Assembly: GCF_000372725.1 (NCBI RefSeq)
Contig: NW_005198391.1
Span: forward strand, 21,768-52,651
Length of the DNA stretch: 30,884 nucleotides
Source: Emiliania huxleyi CCMP1516
Taxonomy: Eukaryota > Haptophyta > Isochrysidales > Noelaerhabdaceae
Reading direction: 5' to 3'
This document shows positions 17,365 through 27,595 of this stretch, piece by piece; within the stretch, counting starts at the first letter, position 1; each line of letters begins with the position of its first letter. The notes under the pieces were generated by a model, which ran no database searches, was not told the DNA's origin, and saw only the letters and a program-made list of their open reading frames with translations. A program made the position numbers and the translations under genes.

Positions 17365-20300
17365 ATGGAGGCCACCGCCACGGTGGCAGTGATGGAAGAG
17401 CCCATGGAGCTCGCGGCGTCTGTGGTGGGCGGCGACCTGCACGTTCCTCCACTCCAGCCGCTCGCCGACAGCGGAGAAAGTCTGGCGGTCGCGGCTGTCG
17501 CGCCCGCGCCGGCTGCCGAGGCGAGTGCTGATGGCATCCAGGCCTACTCCTTCAAATCCTTCGCGACGGGACTGGGTCTCGGGCGGTTCGTCGCAGCGCT
17601 CGAGGCCGCTGACCTCCTCGGCAACTACGTCGACACTTGCGAGTCGCCACTCACTCTCTTTGCGCCGTCCGACGAAGCCTTCTCGAGGCTCGGCGATCTG
17701 CCTATCGACCTGCAGGTGCAGCGCCGCGCGCCGCCCGCCGGCGCGAACGGGCGACGAGCGATCCCCTCTCTCCTCCATCCATACTCTTCCCTACTCTTCT
17801 CCTTCCTCCTCTCCAACTCTCCCACTCTGTTCCTACCCCGGCCGAATCACCGGTGTGAACAGCGCGGCGATTCCCCTTGATGAAGCCCCCAAGGCGCACG
17901 CTCCGGAAACCCCGTGCTTTCGCCCACGTCCCTCGCGTGCCTGCGTAGGTGCTGCGCGAGCTCCTCTGCGTCCACATCACCCTCGGCTCCCTCTCACACG
18001 CCGAGCTCCTCAACACCCGCTCGATCACGACTATCTCGCAGCAGGCGCACCGCAGCCAGCCAGCCCGACCAGCACTTCGCCTCCGCCGCCGCCTGACGAG
18101 CGCTCCCGTCGTTGACTCTCCCCTCCCTCGAACCCCACACCCCCACGCCCCTCCCCGCCTCTCGCGCTCCTCCACCCCCGACCCTACCGCACAAGCGCCT
18201 CTTCACACCTGCGCCGCCCTTGCAGCCATCCCTCCGCCGCTCACCTCGCCCGCCACCACGCCCCGGCACGCAGACGCACCACGTCGTCCTCGCCGACGAC
18301 GGCGGCCCTCCCCGGGTCCTCCAAGTCGGCTCCGCTTCGCTCGTGGAGACCGATGTGCAGCTGCCGGATGGGCGGGGTGGGCCTCCCCCTGGCCCCCCAA
18401 GCACGCGCACACACCACCATTCCTCCTCCCTCTCACTCACATCTTCCACCTCTCACCCACCTCTCCTCGCCGCCGCCTCATCCCGCCGCCTCCCCGCCCG
18501 CCGCCTCCCCGCCCGCCGCCTCCCCGCCCGCCGCCTCCCCGTCACTCGCCCCGCTCGCTCCCCCCCTGCCCCCCTCCCCTCCCCCGCACCCCGCCTACCG
18601 CGCCGGGCCCTCTCCTCTCCCTCTCCTCTCCGCACACACGCACACGCACACACGCACACGCACGCACGCACGCGCACACACACACCCACACCCACACGCA
18701 CACGCACACACCACGTACGCCGCCTCACCCCCTCCCCTCCCCTCCCCTCCCTCAGGCGTCCTGCACGTCATCGACTCAGTCATGTGCTGCATCCGCCTGC
18801 TGCAGCACTGCCGGTACGAGCAGGTCTGGAACAAGACGGTCCGCCCGTCGCCAAAGGTTGGCCTCGCGGGCGAGTGGCGCCAGCGGCAGGACGAGCTGCA
18901 CGCCATCTTGATCCACTGCGACACCTGGCAGCCCCGCTTCCAAGGCTTGCGCGGCTCGGTCGTCCCGCTCGGTGGCGGCGGCTCCACGGGCGAAAAGACA
19001 CACAAGTCCTTCCAGGCGCGTGTGACACTTCAGAGACACTTCCGAGACACTTCCGCAGCGCCCGCTGCGCCCGCTGCGCCCGCTGCTGGATAGCCACGCG
19101 CCGCCCGGCCGCGCCCCAGCTCCGCCGGCGCTGGCCGGCCACGCTCCCCCGGCCTCGCCTCTACCTGGCTCCCGACCCCCCTCGCCTCACGCCCGGACAC
19201 CCCCCCCACCCACCCACCCACCCACCCACGCCCCGCCCCCCAGGACGGCACCGTCCACTTCTCCGAGCTTCTCATCCTCGAGAAGCCGCCCGAGATGTCA
19301 AAGAAGAAGCGCAAGAAGAAGGAGGACGAGGTGGGCGACGGCTCGACGGCGATCCAGCCCGCCTCCGTCGATGGCCACCAGTCCTCCAACTACCGGATCA
19401 TGTTCTCGCTCTACCGCCGCTTTGCGGCCGCCGACGGCTCCACGCCGGCGGCGGTGACGCCGGCAGACCCGGCGGGCGCGGTGGCGGGCGCGGTTGCGGG
19501 GGCGCCCGCGGGGGCGGGCGTGGCGCCGCCCGGCAAGCACCTCACCTTTTGCATGGCGCCCGAGGACATCCTCATCCGCAACTCGTTCCACATGCTCTCC
19601 GAGGCGGAGAAGAACTCGCGCCGCGCGGAGTACAAGGCGTCGGACGGCTCTGCGCGCGGGAAGTCGGGCGGCGGGCGCGGGCGCGGCTCGTCGTCAAGCC
19701 TGCAGCTGACAGGGCCGCTCCCTGTCGTGACCGCCATGTACGAGCCCGCGGGCTCCTCGAACAGCGCGATGGCGGTCGTCGTGCCGGGCGGCGGCATGGG
19801 AGGGAACATGGTCGCCGGGCGGCCGCAGCCGCCGCCGGAGCTGTCGGCCCTCTCGGTGACGGCTGGGCCGCACTGCGGCGGCACCTCGATCTGGGTCCAG
19901 GGCGCGCACTTTTGCGGCACGACACAGGTCTACATCGGCGGCGCCCTCGCGCCGCAGCTCGCGATGGTCAACGAGAACCTGCTCACCCTCGTGTCTCCGC
20001 CCGCCTCGAGCGACGGCGGCGACGTCACCGTCGATATCATGGCGACCAACTCGGACATCTTCGGGGCCGGCCACGCGCCCGTCTTCTCCAACGCGCTGCG
20101 CTTCACCTACTCCTCCAGCGTCCCCGCCTCGGGGCTGCCCATGGTGGCGCTGGCGCCGGCGACCGCCGACGCGGCGGAGACGCAGACGGCGGAGCGCGCG
20201 CTCGCGCTCCTCGCGCAGCACGCGGCGCCGCACATGCCGGTCGCGGGCGACGAGAACCTGCTCACCTCCGCCAGCTTGCCTCGCGACCAGCGACTCTTCG

Positions 20301-20868
20301 CCGCCGCGCTCGCCGTGGTGCTGGGCAAGCAGCCCGGCGTCGCAAAGGCGGAGAACGGCGAGTCGCCGCTCGACCGGCGCGACGACCAGTCCCGCACGTT
20401 GCTACACTATTGCGCCGCGCTCAAGAACGCGCCGGCGGTGGAGCTGCTCCTCCGCGCCGGCGCGAGCACGGCGGTGCAGGACGCCGCCGGCCAGACGCCG
20501 CTCGAGCTCGCGCGCGCGTTCGGCTGGGTCCAGGGCGAGACCTTGCTCGCGCCGGTCGCCGCCAGCACCAACGGAACCACGCCGATGGCGGGCGCCGCCG
20601 TGGCGATGATCGACGAGACCGCGGCGGTGTCGGTCGTCGACGCGAGCATCCCGATGGACGCGACCGCCGAGGCGCGGGCCGCCCGCCCGCCCGCCCGCCT
20701 GGCTCCTTCGGTGGCATGGGCAGTGAGTGGCTCTCGGCCCGCCCCAACCAACCCGCGGAGCCGCTGCCCCTTTCCCAGGTGCAGGTGCAGGTGGCGGCGA
20801 CGGAGGTTGCGCCGACGACCGGCGCCCCCGAAGTCGGCGCCCTCCTCGGCCTCGGCGTCGCGCCTTGA
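17365..20868 (+). CDS. Fasciclin (FAS1) - TIG - ankyrin fusion protein, probably nuclear
   Basis: Six exons: 17365-17715, 17949-18044, 18274-18376, 18756-19015, 19244-20722, 20779-20868; about 792 residues. There is no signal peptide (MEATATVAVMEEPMELAASV). The FAS1 hallmarks are LTLFAPSDEAFSRLGDLP (residue about 96, H1 motif) and, after splicing, GRGVLHVIDSVM (about 184-193, H2 motif). The exon carrying H2 continues directly into CCIRLLQHCRYEQVWNK, so the fusion is not an artefact of joining two genes at an intron. A basic stretch MSKKKRKKKEDE (about 288) looks like a nuclear localisation signal. A TIG/IPT fold (about 466-560: PHCGGTSIWVQGAHF, LALRFTY-like end) and ankyrin repeats (about 645-698: RTLLHYCAALKNAPAVELLL) follow. 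TIG plus ankyrin is the order of CAMTA, Spt23/Mga2 and NF-kappaB proteins. Introns 2 and 4 use GC donors (GCGCAC, GCGCGT). Confidence 0.78.
18377..18755 (+). repeat. Intron 3 of the fusion gene: C-rich minisatellite and CA microsatellite
   Basis: CCGCCGCCTCCCCGCC units repeat four times at about 18487-18540, followed by ACACGCACACGC-type DNA at 18630-18712. The rest is C/T-rich up to the CCTCAG acceptor. Confidence 0.8.
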
Positions 20869-21558
20869 GCTGGCATGGAGCCGGCAGAGCGGCGACCTCC
20901 CCAAAGGCCCTGCTGGGCGGCGGGGCTCTGCGGCGGCCCGCATGGCATCCGGTGCGGGAGGGGCCCCGCTAAGGCAGTGCGGGGCCGGCCGGCTCGTCTC
21001 GGTGGGGTCTGGGGGTAGGAGGCGGTATTGGGGCTGCTGGGAGAAGGGATTGCTCCGCCAGAGATCTGCCGTGCGTTGTCCACAGTCTTGCAGGCGCGGG
21101 GTGGGGTGTGAGAGAGGAGGAGCTTGATTGACACGCGCAACATCTTGGAGGGCAGGGGGAGCGGGAGATCAGCAAGTAGATCAGCGGGAGGGGCGGGTGC
21201 ATGTCGTTTACATAAATAAATGAAAACACCCTCAACACTGCAGATCGTACGGAAATGCCATCTAGTTATACGCCAGGTCCCAGGAGCCCCGGGCCCGGCG
21301 CCGCGCGCGCACCCGCGCGCCCGCCACACACACAAAGGCTGGCCAATAAGCAGTGGACGGATACGAGCATGGGGAGAATGTATCGATCTACCAGAAAGCG
21401 CCCCCCCCCGTGTCTCCCTCCGCGCCCAAGCCCACACAAGCGGCACCGCGACGCCGAAACGCGACAAGCGTCACCGTTCAACGACGCTTTGGCCAGCGTC
21501 GGGCGATGGTTTGTGTGCGACACACCCACCCTGTGAGAATGCCCACATCCGCCGCTCG
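20869..21558. other. Intergenic region after the fusion gene
   Basis: No gene supported. A TACATAAATAAATGAAAAC stretch at about 21210 resembles the start of the dispersed elements at 1530 and 16862. A short CA run at about 21325 and a poly-C at about 21403 are present. Confidence 0.4.
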
Positions 21559-21804
21559 TCATACGACTGCTGGTCGACGAGGTGTCGTCACACGAGATAG
21601 GCACTTCGCCGCTTCCGCGACCGACGACGCCTCGCGCATGCACACCGGTGCGCCCGCCTCCCTCATGATGGTCGTCTTGTTGAGGCCGGTCGCGAAAACC
21701 ATGCCCACGCAAAAGGTGGCGACCAGGGCGAGCACGAGCGTTGTGCGCAGCAGCCGCGCGGCAGGGCTGGACAGCCGGCTCAGCTGAGCCTGGGGTTCGA
21801 TCAT
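21559..21804 (-). CDS. Short ORF with signal-anchor, possible first exon of a type II membrane protein
   Basis: An 81-residue frame starts MIEPQAQLSRLSSPAARLLR and has one hydrophobic span (TTLVLALVATFCVGMVFA) with basic residues before it, the usual arrangement of a type II signal anchor. It continues to VCMREASSVAEAAKCLSR, then a GTGACG that could be a splice donor before the frame closes. No convincing downstream exon is visible at 21250-21550. It may be an orphan first exon left when the rest was lost. A 40-bp motif upstream of its ATG is shared with the fusion gene. Confidence 0.4.
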   Translation of the reverse strand: MIEPQAQLSRLSSPAARLLRTTLVLALVATFCVGMVFATGLNKTTIMREAGAPVCMREASSVAEAAKCLSRVTTPRRPAVV

Positions 21805-22250
21805 GTACAGCAGCCGACCACCTCAGAAAACGCCGCTTTTCTGCTTCTTCAACACACAAGGCGCTGTTCCTGTCCCTCCCACCTTTCACACAAAAACACA
21901 ACCCCGGACCCAAGACGCACAAGCAAGCACAGACAGTCGAGAAGGGAGAGACAGCAACGACAGTCAGAAGCCAGCGCTGGGTACCAGGAAGGCGAATGCG
22001 ATGACGGCCTCTAGAGAGTACTTTAGTGTCCCACTGTCCCACCTTTCACCAACAAACACCAACACCGCAAATCGAGTATCCCAGTGTGGAGTTGTGCCCT
22101 TTACGTCGACTTACACGTGTCTGGGTGCTTTACACACACGATGAGGAGATGTGCGTAGGAAAACCATGCTTTGCATTACTCTCTTAGAGATGTGCGATGT
22201 GCACAGCAGCGAGCAGGCGACGACCGACGTCTCATCTCTCGTCTTACTCA
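21805..22250. other. Intergenic region with the shared upstream motif
   Basis: No gene supported. It contains copy 2 of the shared motif (21885-21924) and lies between the signal-anchor ORF and the 3' end of the next minus-strand gene. Confidence 0.4.
21885..21924 (-). promoter_or_regulatory. Shared upstream motif, copy 2
   Basis: On the minus strand, GCTTGTGCGTCTTGGGTCCG followed by GGGTTGTGTTTTTGTGTGAA. It matches 17253-17289 apart from a few bases at the centre and ends 80 bp before the ATG at 21804. Confidence 0.55.
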
Positions 22251-24799
22251 TCACGTGGGCGCTAGGTCGAGGAGGGCGCCCGCGCGCACCGCGCCGGACG
22301 CACGAAAGAATGTAGCGTTGACGCATCCGAGCTCACGCGCCAGGTCTGGTTGCTTCTTCCGCGTCTTCGCGCTGGTGACGTACCGTGGGCAGAGGGTGCG
22401 CCTCGGCTTGCTCGTCGCGAGGGACGGCGTCGCCCGTGGGCAAGGCTGTGTGCGGTCGTACAGCGCCGGCTGCCGCATCATCACCTAATGACGCAAACCG
22501 GGGTGAGATGAGAACAAACGTAAGCCCGCCATAAGACGAGTCATGGGTGTGGGTTTCGTATAATTCTTCTCCGGCGACGTGTGCGGCCATGCCAGCCGTG
22601 GTGCGAGTGGTGCAAGTCGGCATATGCCATTGCCTCGGTGTGGTTGCAGATGTACTGCTCGGTCTGACAGAGGGAGCGCTTGCCGCTGGTTGTAAGCACC
22701 TATATGCCATCGGGTGACGAAGTGTGTGGCGTGTAGGGAACTCCTCCCATGGGCCACGAGGCCAGACCGCGTAGCTGTCGGCCGTCGGCAAACGGTCAAA
22801 TGGTACCTGAGCGATCGACACAACGGGCTGAATTTTCCCTGCAGAGACTATGCGGACGTGTCCGGTTTCTAAGCCAGGGCGCAATTGTCTCTCTTTGCGC
22901 CCGCTTTGCGCCTGCTGCGACCGCACGTGCAAGTCTCGGAAGGATGCGCCCAGGTGCTGCTCGAGGTTCCTTGATCCGCGGGGGCCGATCGACCAGAACT
23001 CGGAGTAGACGCGCGCCGCCCATGCCTTCGCCGCCGCCGCGGTGAGCAGAATCGTCTTGTCATTGACGGCCTGAATATACAAGATGGACTGGTTATTGGA
23101 TGAACAGGACTCCTTCACTGTCGCGTGTTCGCTGGTGGCCTGGGGGTATGTCGGGTCCCACGTTGCTGCCACAGGGTCGACCCACTCTAGCCCATACGTC
23201 CGGCAGCCCTTGGAGAAGGCGGTCCCGTTGGCAGCCTGTCCACAGTCCAAGGTGTGTATGAGTCATCTCTCACGCACAGCCCTTGAACGGCCCCGTCGTG
23301 GCTACCGCGAGCAGGCAGCCCTTCCTCTCCCAAAAGGCCATACGGCGGCACGCCGCCTGCGGCGTTCGTGCACCAGGCGTGTCGGTGGCTCAAAAGAATG
23401 GTAGAGAGTGGATAGACGATTTGCGTCGCCTGCAAGGCTGCGAGTCGCGCCTCGAACCAACGCAGGTCGAGCGGCCCGAGCCTATAACCTCACGGCCCTG
23501 GACGTGTCGTCGACGCGTCGTGGAAAGACAAACGGAAGAGCTTGGTCCAGGCCAGTGATCATTGTCGCTCGTCTGGAGGTACCAACCGTACCCGCCCCAC
23601 TCCTCGCTCCGGTCGAGCGCCAGCCTCGTCAGCTGAGGAGGAGCATGGGGGGGAGTACAGTGAGCCTGCAGCTGCTTTGTGCTCTCAAGAGGGGTCCAAG
23701 GGTGGCAAAAGAGGGTTGCGTGAGTCAGAGTAGCGTGACGGAAGCGTCTGTGATGCGTTCCGCGCCATCTCTACGCCATGGAACTTGCGCAGCAGGTTAC
23801 GCCCTGCCTTGCGGCGGTACTCGTGCTCCTCGAGCCGGAGGTCGGTATGGACCCACCTTCCGCTCGATTCACTTGAGCCCGGCCCAGGCTGCCACACATG
23901 TTCCATCCCGTAGTAGGGACTATAGTGCCGGACGGTGCTCCAACGCTCGAGCCGGAGACCGGCCGACAGGGCGGCGGTGATGTTGGGCATTGGCCCGAGG
24001 TGAAAGTAGCAGAGCCTCCCTCCTCTGATGCTGATCTGCCTCCGCACCGTCCGCTCATTGATCTCGCCGCCTACAACACAACAACTTGCTGCACAAGCAC
24101 ATGCACATGCACACATGAACGTGCACATGCATGTGCATGTGATTTGTGGTGTTGGTCGTGAGAGGAGACAACACCAATGGTCTTTCTGCCAGCCGCCGAG
24201 CGAGCGCCTGTTCACCTCACGACATGAGGAGACGCTTTCACGAGCACTCTGCCACAGCTTGCGAGTGCCTGCAGATCCTCCCATCCACCCGGCCGGCGCA
24301 GCGACCCATTTGTGTGCCGCCTCGGAAGCGTTGGTTGCCTGGGCGAGCTCGATGTAAAAGTCGACCCGGTATCCTGCCCAGCGCGCCTGAGATCCGACTG
24401 CAGTTGATCAGGCATGATGCGTTGTAGTCCGGTGGACGGTTACTGTGCATGTCTCTCAGCACTCACCACCTACTCAATCTCTATGTCGCGCGCCGGCTCA
24501 AGTACCCGCGAGATCTTGGACTCGAGCAAAAAGCGGTCGGTGACGCCAACGATGATGACCGCAATGGACCTCGGACCTCGCCGTTGATCAGCGTCGACAA
24601 CGGTGGGCGCACGCGCTCGCTTGGGCCGCTGCGACGCGAGACCACTCTCGTTCGCGAACCAGCGGCGCCCCTTGCGATCGTATGGCATTTGTTCTGCAGC
24701 AACTTCTCCGCCAGGGTCGCACTTGGGGCAAATGTAGATTTCCTGCCAGCCGAAGGATATTTCTTTCATTTCTTTCGTCTTTGTTTCGTGCCCCACCAC
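22251..24799 (-). CDS. Glycosyltransferase-like large protein, seven modelled exons, 5' end uncertain
   Basis: Exon 1 ends at 24490 and reads SIAVIIVGVTDRFLLESKIS then RVLEPA. Exon 2 starts at 24397: ARWAGYRVDFYIELAQATNA. Exon 3 begins near 24083 or slightly upstream and ends at 23766 (RLCYFHLGPMPNITAALSAG, then NLLRKFHGVEM). The remaining exons are 23632-23517 (WGGYGWYLQTSDNDHW), 23481-23274 (WCTNAAGGVPPYGLLGEEG), 23235-22807 (GLEWVDPVAATWDPTYPQAT) and 22484-22251 (VMMRQPALYDRTQP to the stop). Introns include 35- and 38-nt ones; donors GCGACA, GCGCGG and GCGTCG are GC, others GT. A D-x-D within SDND and the VIIVGVTDRF-type opening suggest a nucleotide-sugar enzyme, but I do not firmly recognise the family. 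The start is unclear: exon 1 is open up to an insertion at 24722 that lies right against it. Confidence 0.5.
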
Positions 24800-25162
24800 G
24801 GCAAATTTGCGAGAAATTTCTTCGCCCCGTCACTCCATGCTCAAGTTTTGCCCCTTTCCGTGTAAGGAAACAAGGTGTCCCCCATGTTGGACCAGGCACC
24901 GTGCGGGCCTGCCGTGCCTTGCTTGAGCCGGCAGGCCCGCGCGGCAGTGATGGTGCGCCTCCGCGGAGAGGCTGACGCTGGTCATCGGTCATCGGTCAGC
25001 GGTCAGCGGTCACCGGTCAAGCAGGTCATCGGGCGTCAGTGTCATTCAGGCGTCAGTGTCATTCGCGTCAACACAGGTATGGTAAATTTCCGGAAATTTC
25101 TCCTTCCGAACAAGGCTGTCATATTTCTCAAAATATTTCGGGAAATCTACATTTGCCCCAAG
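24722..25162. mobile_element. MITE-like element 1: 22-bp inverted ends, 6-bp target duplication
   Basis: The left end CTTGGGGCAAATGTAGATTTCC (24722-24743) is the exact reverse complement of 25141-25162. GTCGCA flanks it at 24716-24721 and 25163-25168. It is AT-richer than its surroundings (ATTTCTTTCATTTC, AAATTTCCGGAAATTTC) with no coding capacity, and has an inner run of GGTCATC/GGTCAGC repeats near 24980-25060. Confidence 0.85.
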
Positions 25163-25170
25163 GTCGCAGG

Positions 25171-25343
25171 CCTACTGTCTGAATACGTTTTCCACGTATT
25201 CCAAATGACCTCCCAGAGGCCTGTATTCCACCCGTATTCCACCCGTATTCCACGTATTCCATGGAATACGCCGTATTCCAAGCTCCAAAAATGGACGTAT
25301 TCCAGGATAAAATTTTCTTCGCTCCGCGAATTCAGACAGTAGG
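25171..25343. mobile_element. MITE-like element 2: 14-bp inverted ends, 8-bp target duplication
   Basis: The ends CCTACTGTCTGAAT (25171-25184) and ATTCAGACAGTAGG (25330-25343) are exact inverse copies. GTCGCAGG flanks it at 25163-25170 and 25344-25351. The 173-bp body is made of GTATTCC units, including an 18-bp palindrome at 25253-25270 (CGTATTCCATGGAATACG). An 8-bp duplication is typical of hAT elements (established knowledge). Confidence 0.85.
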
Positions 25344-25360
25344 GTCGCAGGCGGCGTGGC

Positions 25361-25460
25361 GAAAGAAGTTTACAACCACCGAGGTCGGCCGACACGATTG
25401 TTTCGCGACGGGCGAGGCGCCAAAAAAGAACCTTCTCAGAAGTGGAGAAAGAATTTTGGC
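25361..25460. repeat. Dispersed upstream element, copy 2
   Basis: GAAAGAAGTTTACAACCACC, then CGACACGATTGTTTCGCGAC, GGGCGAGGCGC, CTTCTCAGAAG and AGAAAGAATTTTG follow the block order of 14195-14303. The hairpin is reduced to CTTCTCAGAAG. It lies 66-165 bp upstream of the MFS start codon. Confidence 0.65.
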
Positions 25461-25525
25461 AAGCACCTAGCGCCCGCGTTGTAAAATTCTCTTCACGCAC
25501 GCAGCTACTCGTAGGGGACACACAC

Positions 25526-27157
25526 ATGCTTGCGCGACCGCGTACGCAGCTCGCTCTCGCCTGGGTCATATTCAGCGTCGTCTCCACCATGTACCTCGCG
25601 CCGCCAGTCATCTCAGGCCCGACAGCCGACGATCTTGGCGTGAGCGCCGCCGACGTCTCGCTGCTTCCGACCGCAAATGCCTTCACGCAGGTGGTTCTGG
25701 CGATGCCAGCTGGCGCAGTGCTGCACCGCATTGGCGTAAGCCGTTGCGTAGCCATCGGAGCGACGACATTCAGCCTCGCGGCGACTGGCTGCGCCTTCGC
25801 GGGATCGCTGCAGGCCTTGCTAGGCTTGCAGCTCGCGTTCGGGGTCGCGGCCTGCCTCTCCGGGCCGGGGCCACTCACACTCCTGGTCAATTCGTGGTTT
25901 GACGCCAGTGGCAAAGCCTTCGCCGTCGGCGTCTTGTTCACCGCTTTCGGAGTGGCCGGCGTGCTCTGGCCGCCACTCTGCGCCTGGGTGAGCGAGGCGG
26001 CGGGATGGAGATCGGTGTACGGCATGGTTGCAGTTGCTTCGTGGCTTCTAGCCTTTCCCATTGCCGCGTGGCTGCTGCGTGATGGTCCGCACATGCCCCG
26101 GCGCGGACTGATCTCCGACGCGCGTCCGTCTGCGAGTCAAGTCACATCTCCTTCTACGCGATTCACGCCGTCGCCAGCTGCCGTCGACCTCGCTCCCCAG
26201 GCCGCGGCGGAGGTCCTGGAGCCCGCGAGCCCCACCGCCGTGCCGCCTGCAGAAGGCCTTGAGGCAAAGGCTCCTGAGCCCCAGACGCGGGCAAGAGGAG
26301 CCAAGTGCTCTGCGTACGCCTCCCGGCTGCCGTGGTGGCTCTCCGCCTGGCGCGTCTGGAGCCTGGCTGCCTTCAGCTTTTGGGTCATGTTTGTGACTCA
26401 GGCCTTCAACAACTATTTGACGCTGTACCTCGCCACGGAGGCGGACGTGCCCCTTACCACTGCGAGCGCCTACACGTCAATCATCTACGGGCTCAACATG
26501 ACGGGAAAGGTGCGCGAGATCTCTGCGCGCCCACACGCCGGTGCGTCTGCGTGAGCCCAACTCGCCGATACTGCATAGGTTCTCTTTGGGCTCCTCTTCG
26601 ACCACCAGCGCGCGAATGCCTACGCCATCGCCGCCCTGGCGCTGTGGGTGCTTGGATGCGCCATGGTGCCGCGCGTCAACGGCTCGGGCGAGCTTCGGCC
26701 AGGCGCGGTGGACGGCACCCGGGGTGAGGGCGTGTCACACATCCAGCTGCTGGCCTTCTCGCTCGTCTACGGCTTGGGGTATGGCGGGGTCTTCATCCTC
26801 ATGCAGTCCAAGCCGTTGCAGCTCTACGGCGGCGACGCGGGCTTCCCGCACATGCAGGGCTTCTTTCTCACCTGGCAGCGCGTCGGAACCATCGCGGGCG
26901 TCTCCCTCACGGGAGTGATGGCTCGGGGCGCCGACTCGGAGCACGCAGGCTCCTTCTCCACGCCATTCAAGTGGCTGCCGCTCCTCGCCGCCCTCGCGAT
27001 GGCCCACTTTGCAGGCGCTGTCTTTCAGCCAAGGATATGCACCACCTCGTGCGGCCGCGGCGTGCAGAGGGGGGTGCAGCCGCGGGAGGTCGGAATGCGA
27101 TGGCAGCGGATGGCGTCGAACGCGTCGGACGATTCCAGAGAGAGCACCCGTGCTTGA
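25526..27157 (+). CDS. Major facilitator superfamily (MFS) transporter
   Basis: Two exons, 25526-26509 and 26579-27157, joined across a 69-nt GT-AG intron in phase 0; about 520 residues. Start MLARPRTQLALAWVIFSVVS runs straight into helix 1. Further helices are visible, such as FTQVVLAMPAGAVLHRIGVS (MFS motif A region, with the G-x4-R-x-G pattern) and AFAVGVLFTAFGVAGVLWPP. A hydrophilic proline/alanine-rich central loop (about residues 195-265) separates the two six-helix halves. The second motif A-like stretch, MTGK then VLFGLLFDHQR, is split by the intron. The C-terminal half ends with LLAALAMAHFAGAVF and a basic tail. The substrate is unknown; MFS carriers of this layout take up or export small solutes. 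A dispersed element and two MITEs lie directly upstream. Confidence 0.82.
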
Positions 27158-27595
27158 GGAGGCCGTGGTCTGTAGCGAATCGTTTTCAGTGTAGAGAGAA
27201 AGTGTTCCTTCTCAATCTCTCTCTTTTAGTGTGTCGAGCGGCTCTCAGAGGCGAACGACCCGTCTGCTCTTATACATAATACGTCAAGTATTACAAGAGA
27301 CACTCGAAATTCACGAACTTACCGAACTCCCTCTCAGCTCTCACTGCTCAAACGACACCTTTCACGTATCACGTAACGGCTAACGAACATTGAGGATATT
27401 GGATTGAGGTCGTGTGACTGCTCTCTGTTGACTCGTGAGGGGTGCTCGTGCTGTGTACACGCAAGATCACAGGTACGAAACGCACACATTTTGTACTGAG
27501 AGAGTCCTCGCTCTCTCACCTGCACTGCGGTCGACTGTGATAGAGATCTACCTTTCTACCTATGCAAACCCCATGCGCATCGCCGGGAGGTTGAT
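27158..27595. other. Intergenic region between convergent genes
   Basis: No gene supported. Less GC-rich than the flanks; contains CTCTCTCTTTTAGTG and repeated CACGTATCACGTAAC-type sequence. Probably two 3' flanks. Confidence 0.4.

Noticed and set aside
18371..18756. A GG-AG or GC-GG intron at the end of fusion-gene exon 3
   Set aside because: A GT donor at 18377 with the same acceptor keeps frame and gives a better fasciclin motif (GRGVLHVIDSV).
17949..18911. Proline/histidine-rich 320-residue protein
   Set aside because: Contains the real 17949-18044 exon but otherwise reads introns with CA and CCGCC repeats.
24101..24143. ACATGCACATG palindromic run as a regulatory site
   Set aside because: It is a simple CACATG microsatellite inside an intron of the glycosyltransferase-like gene.
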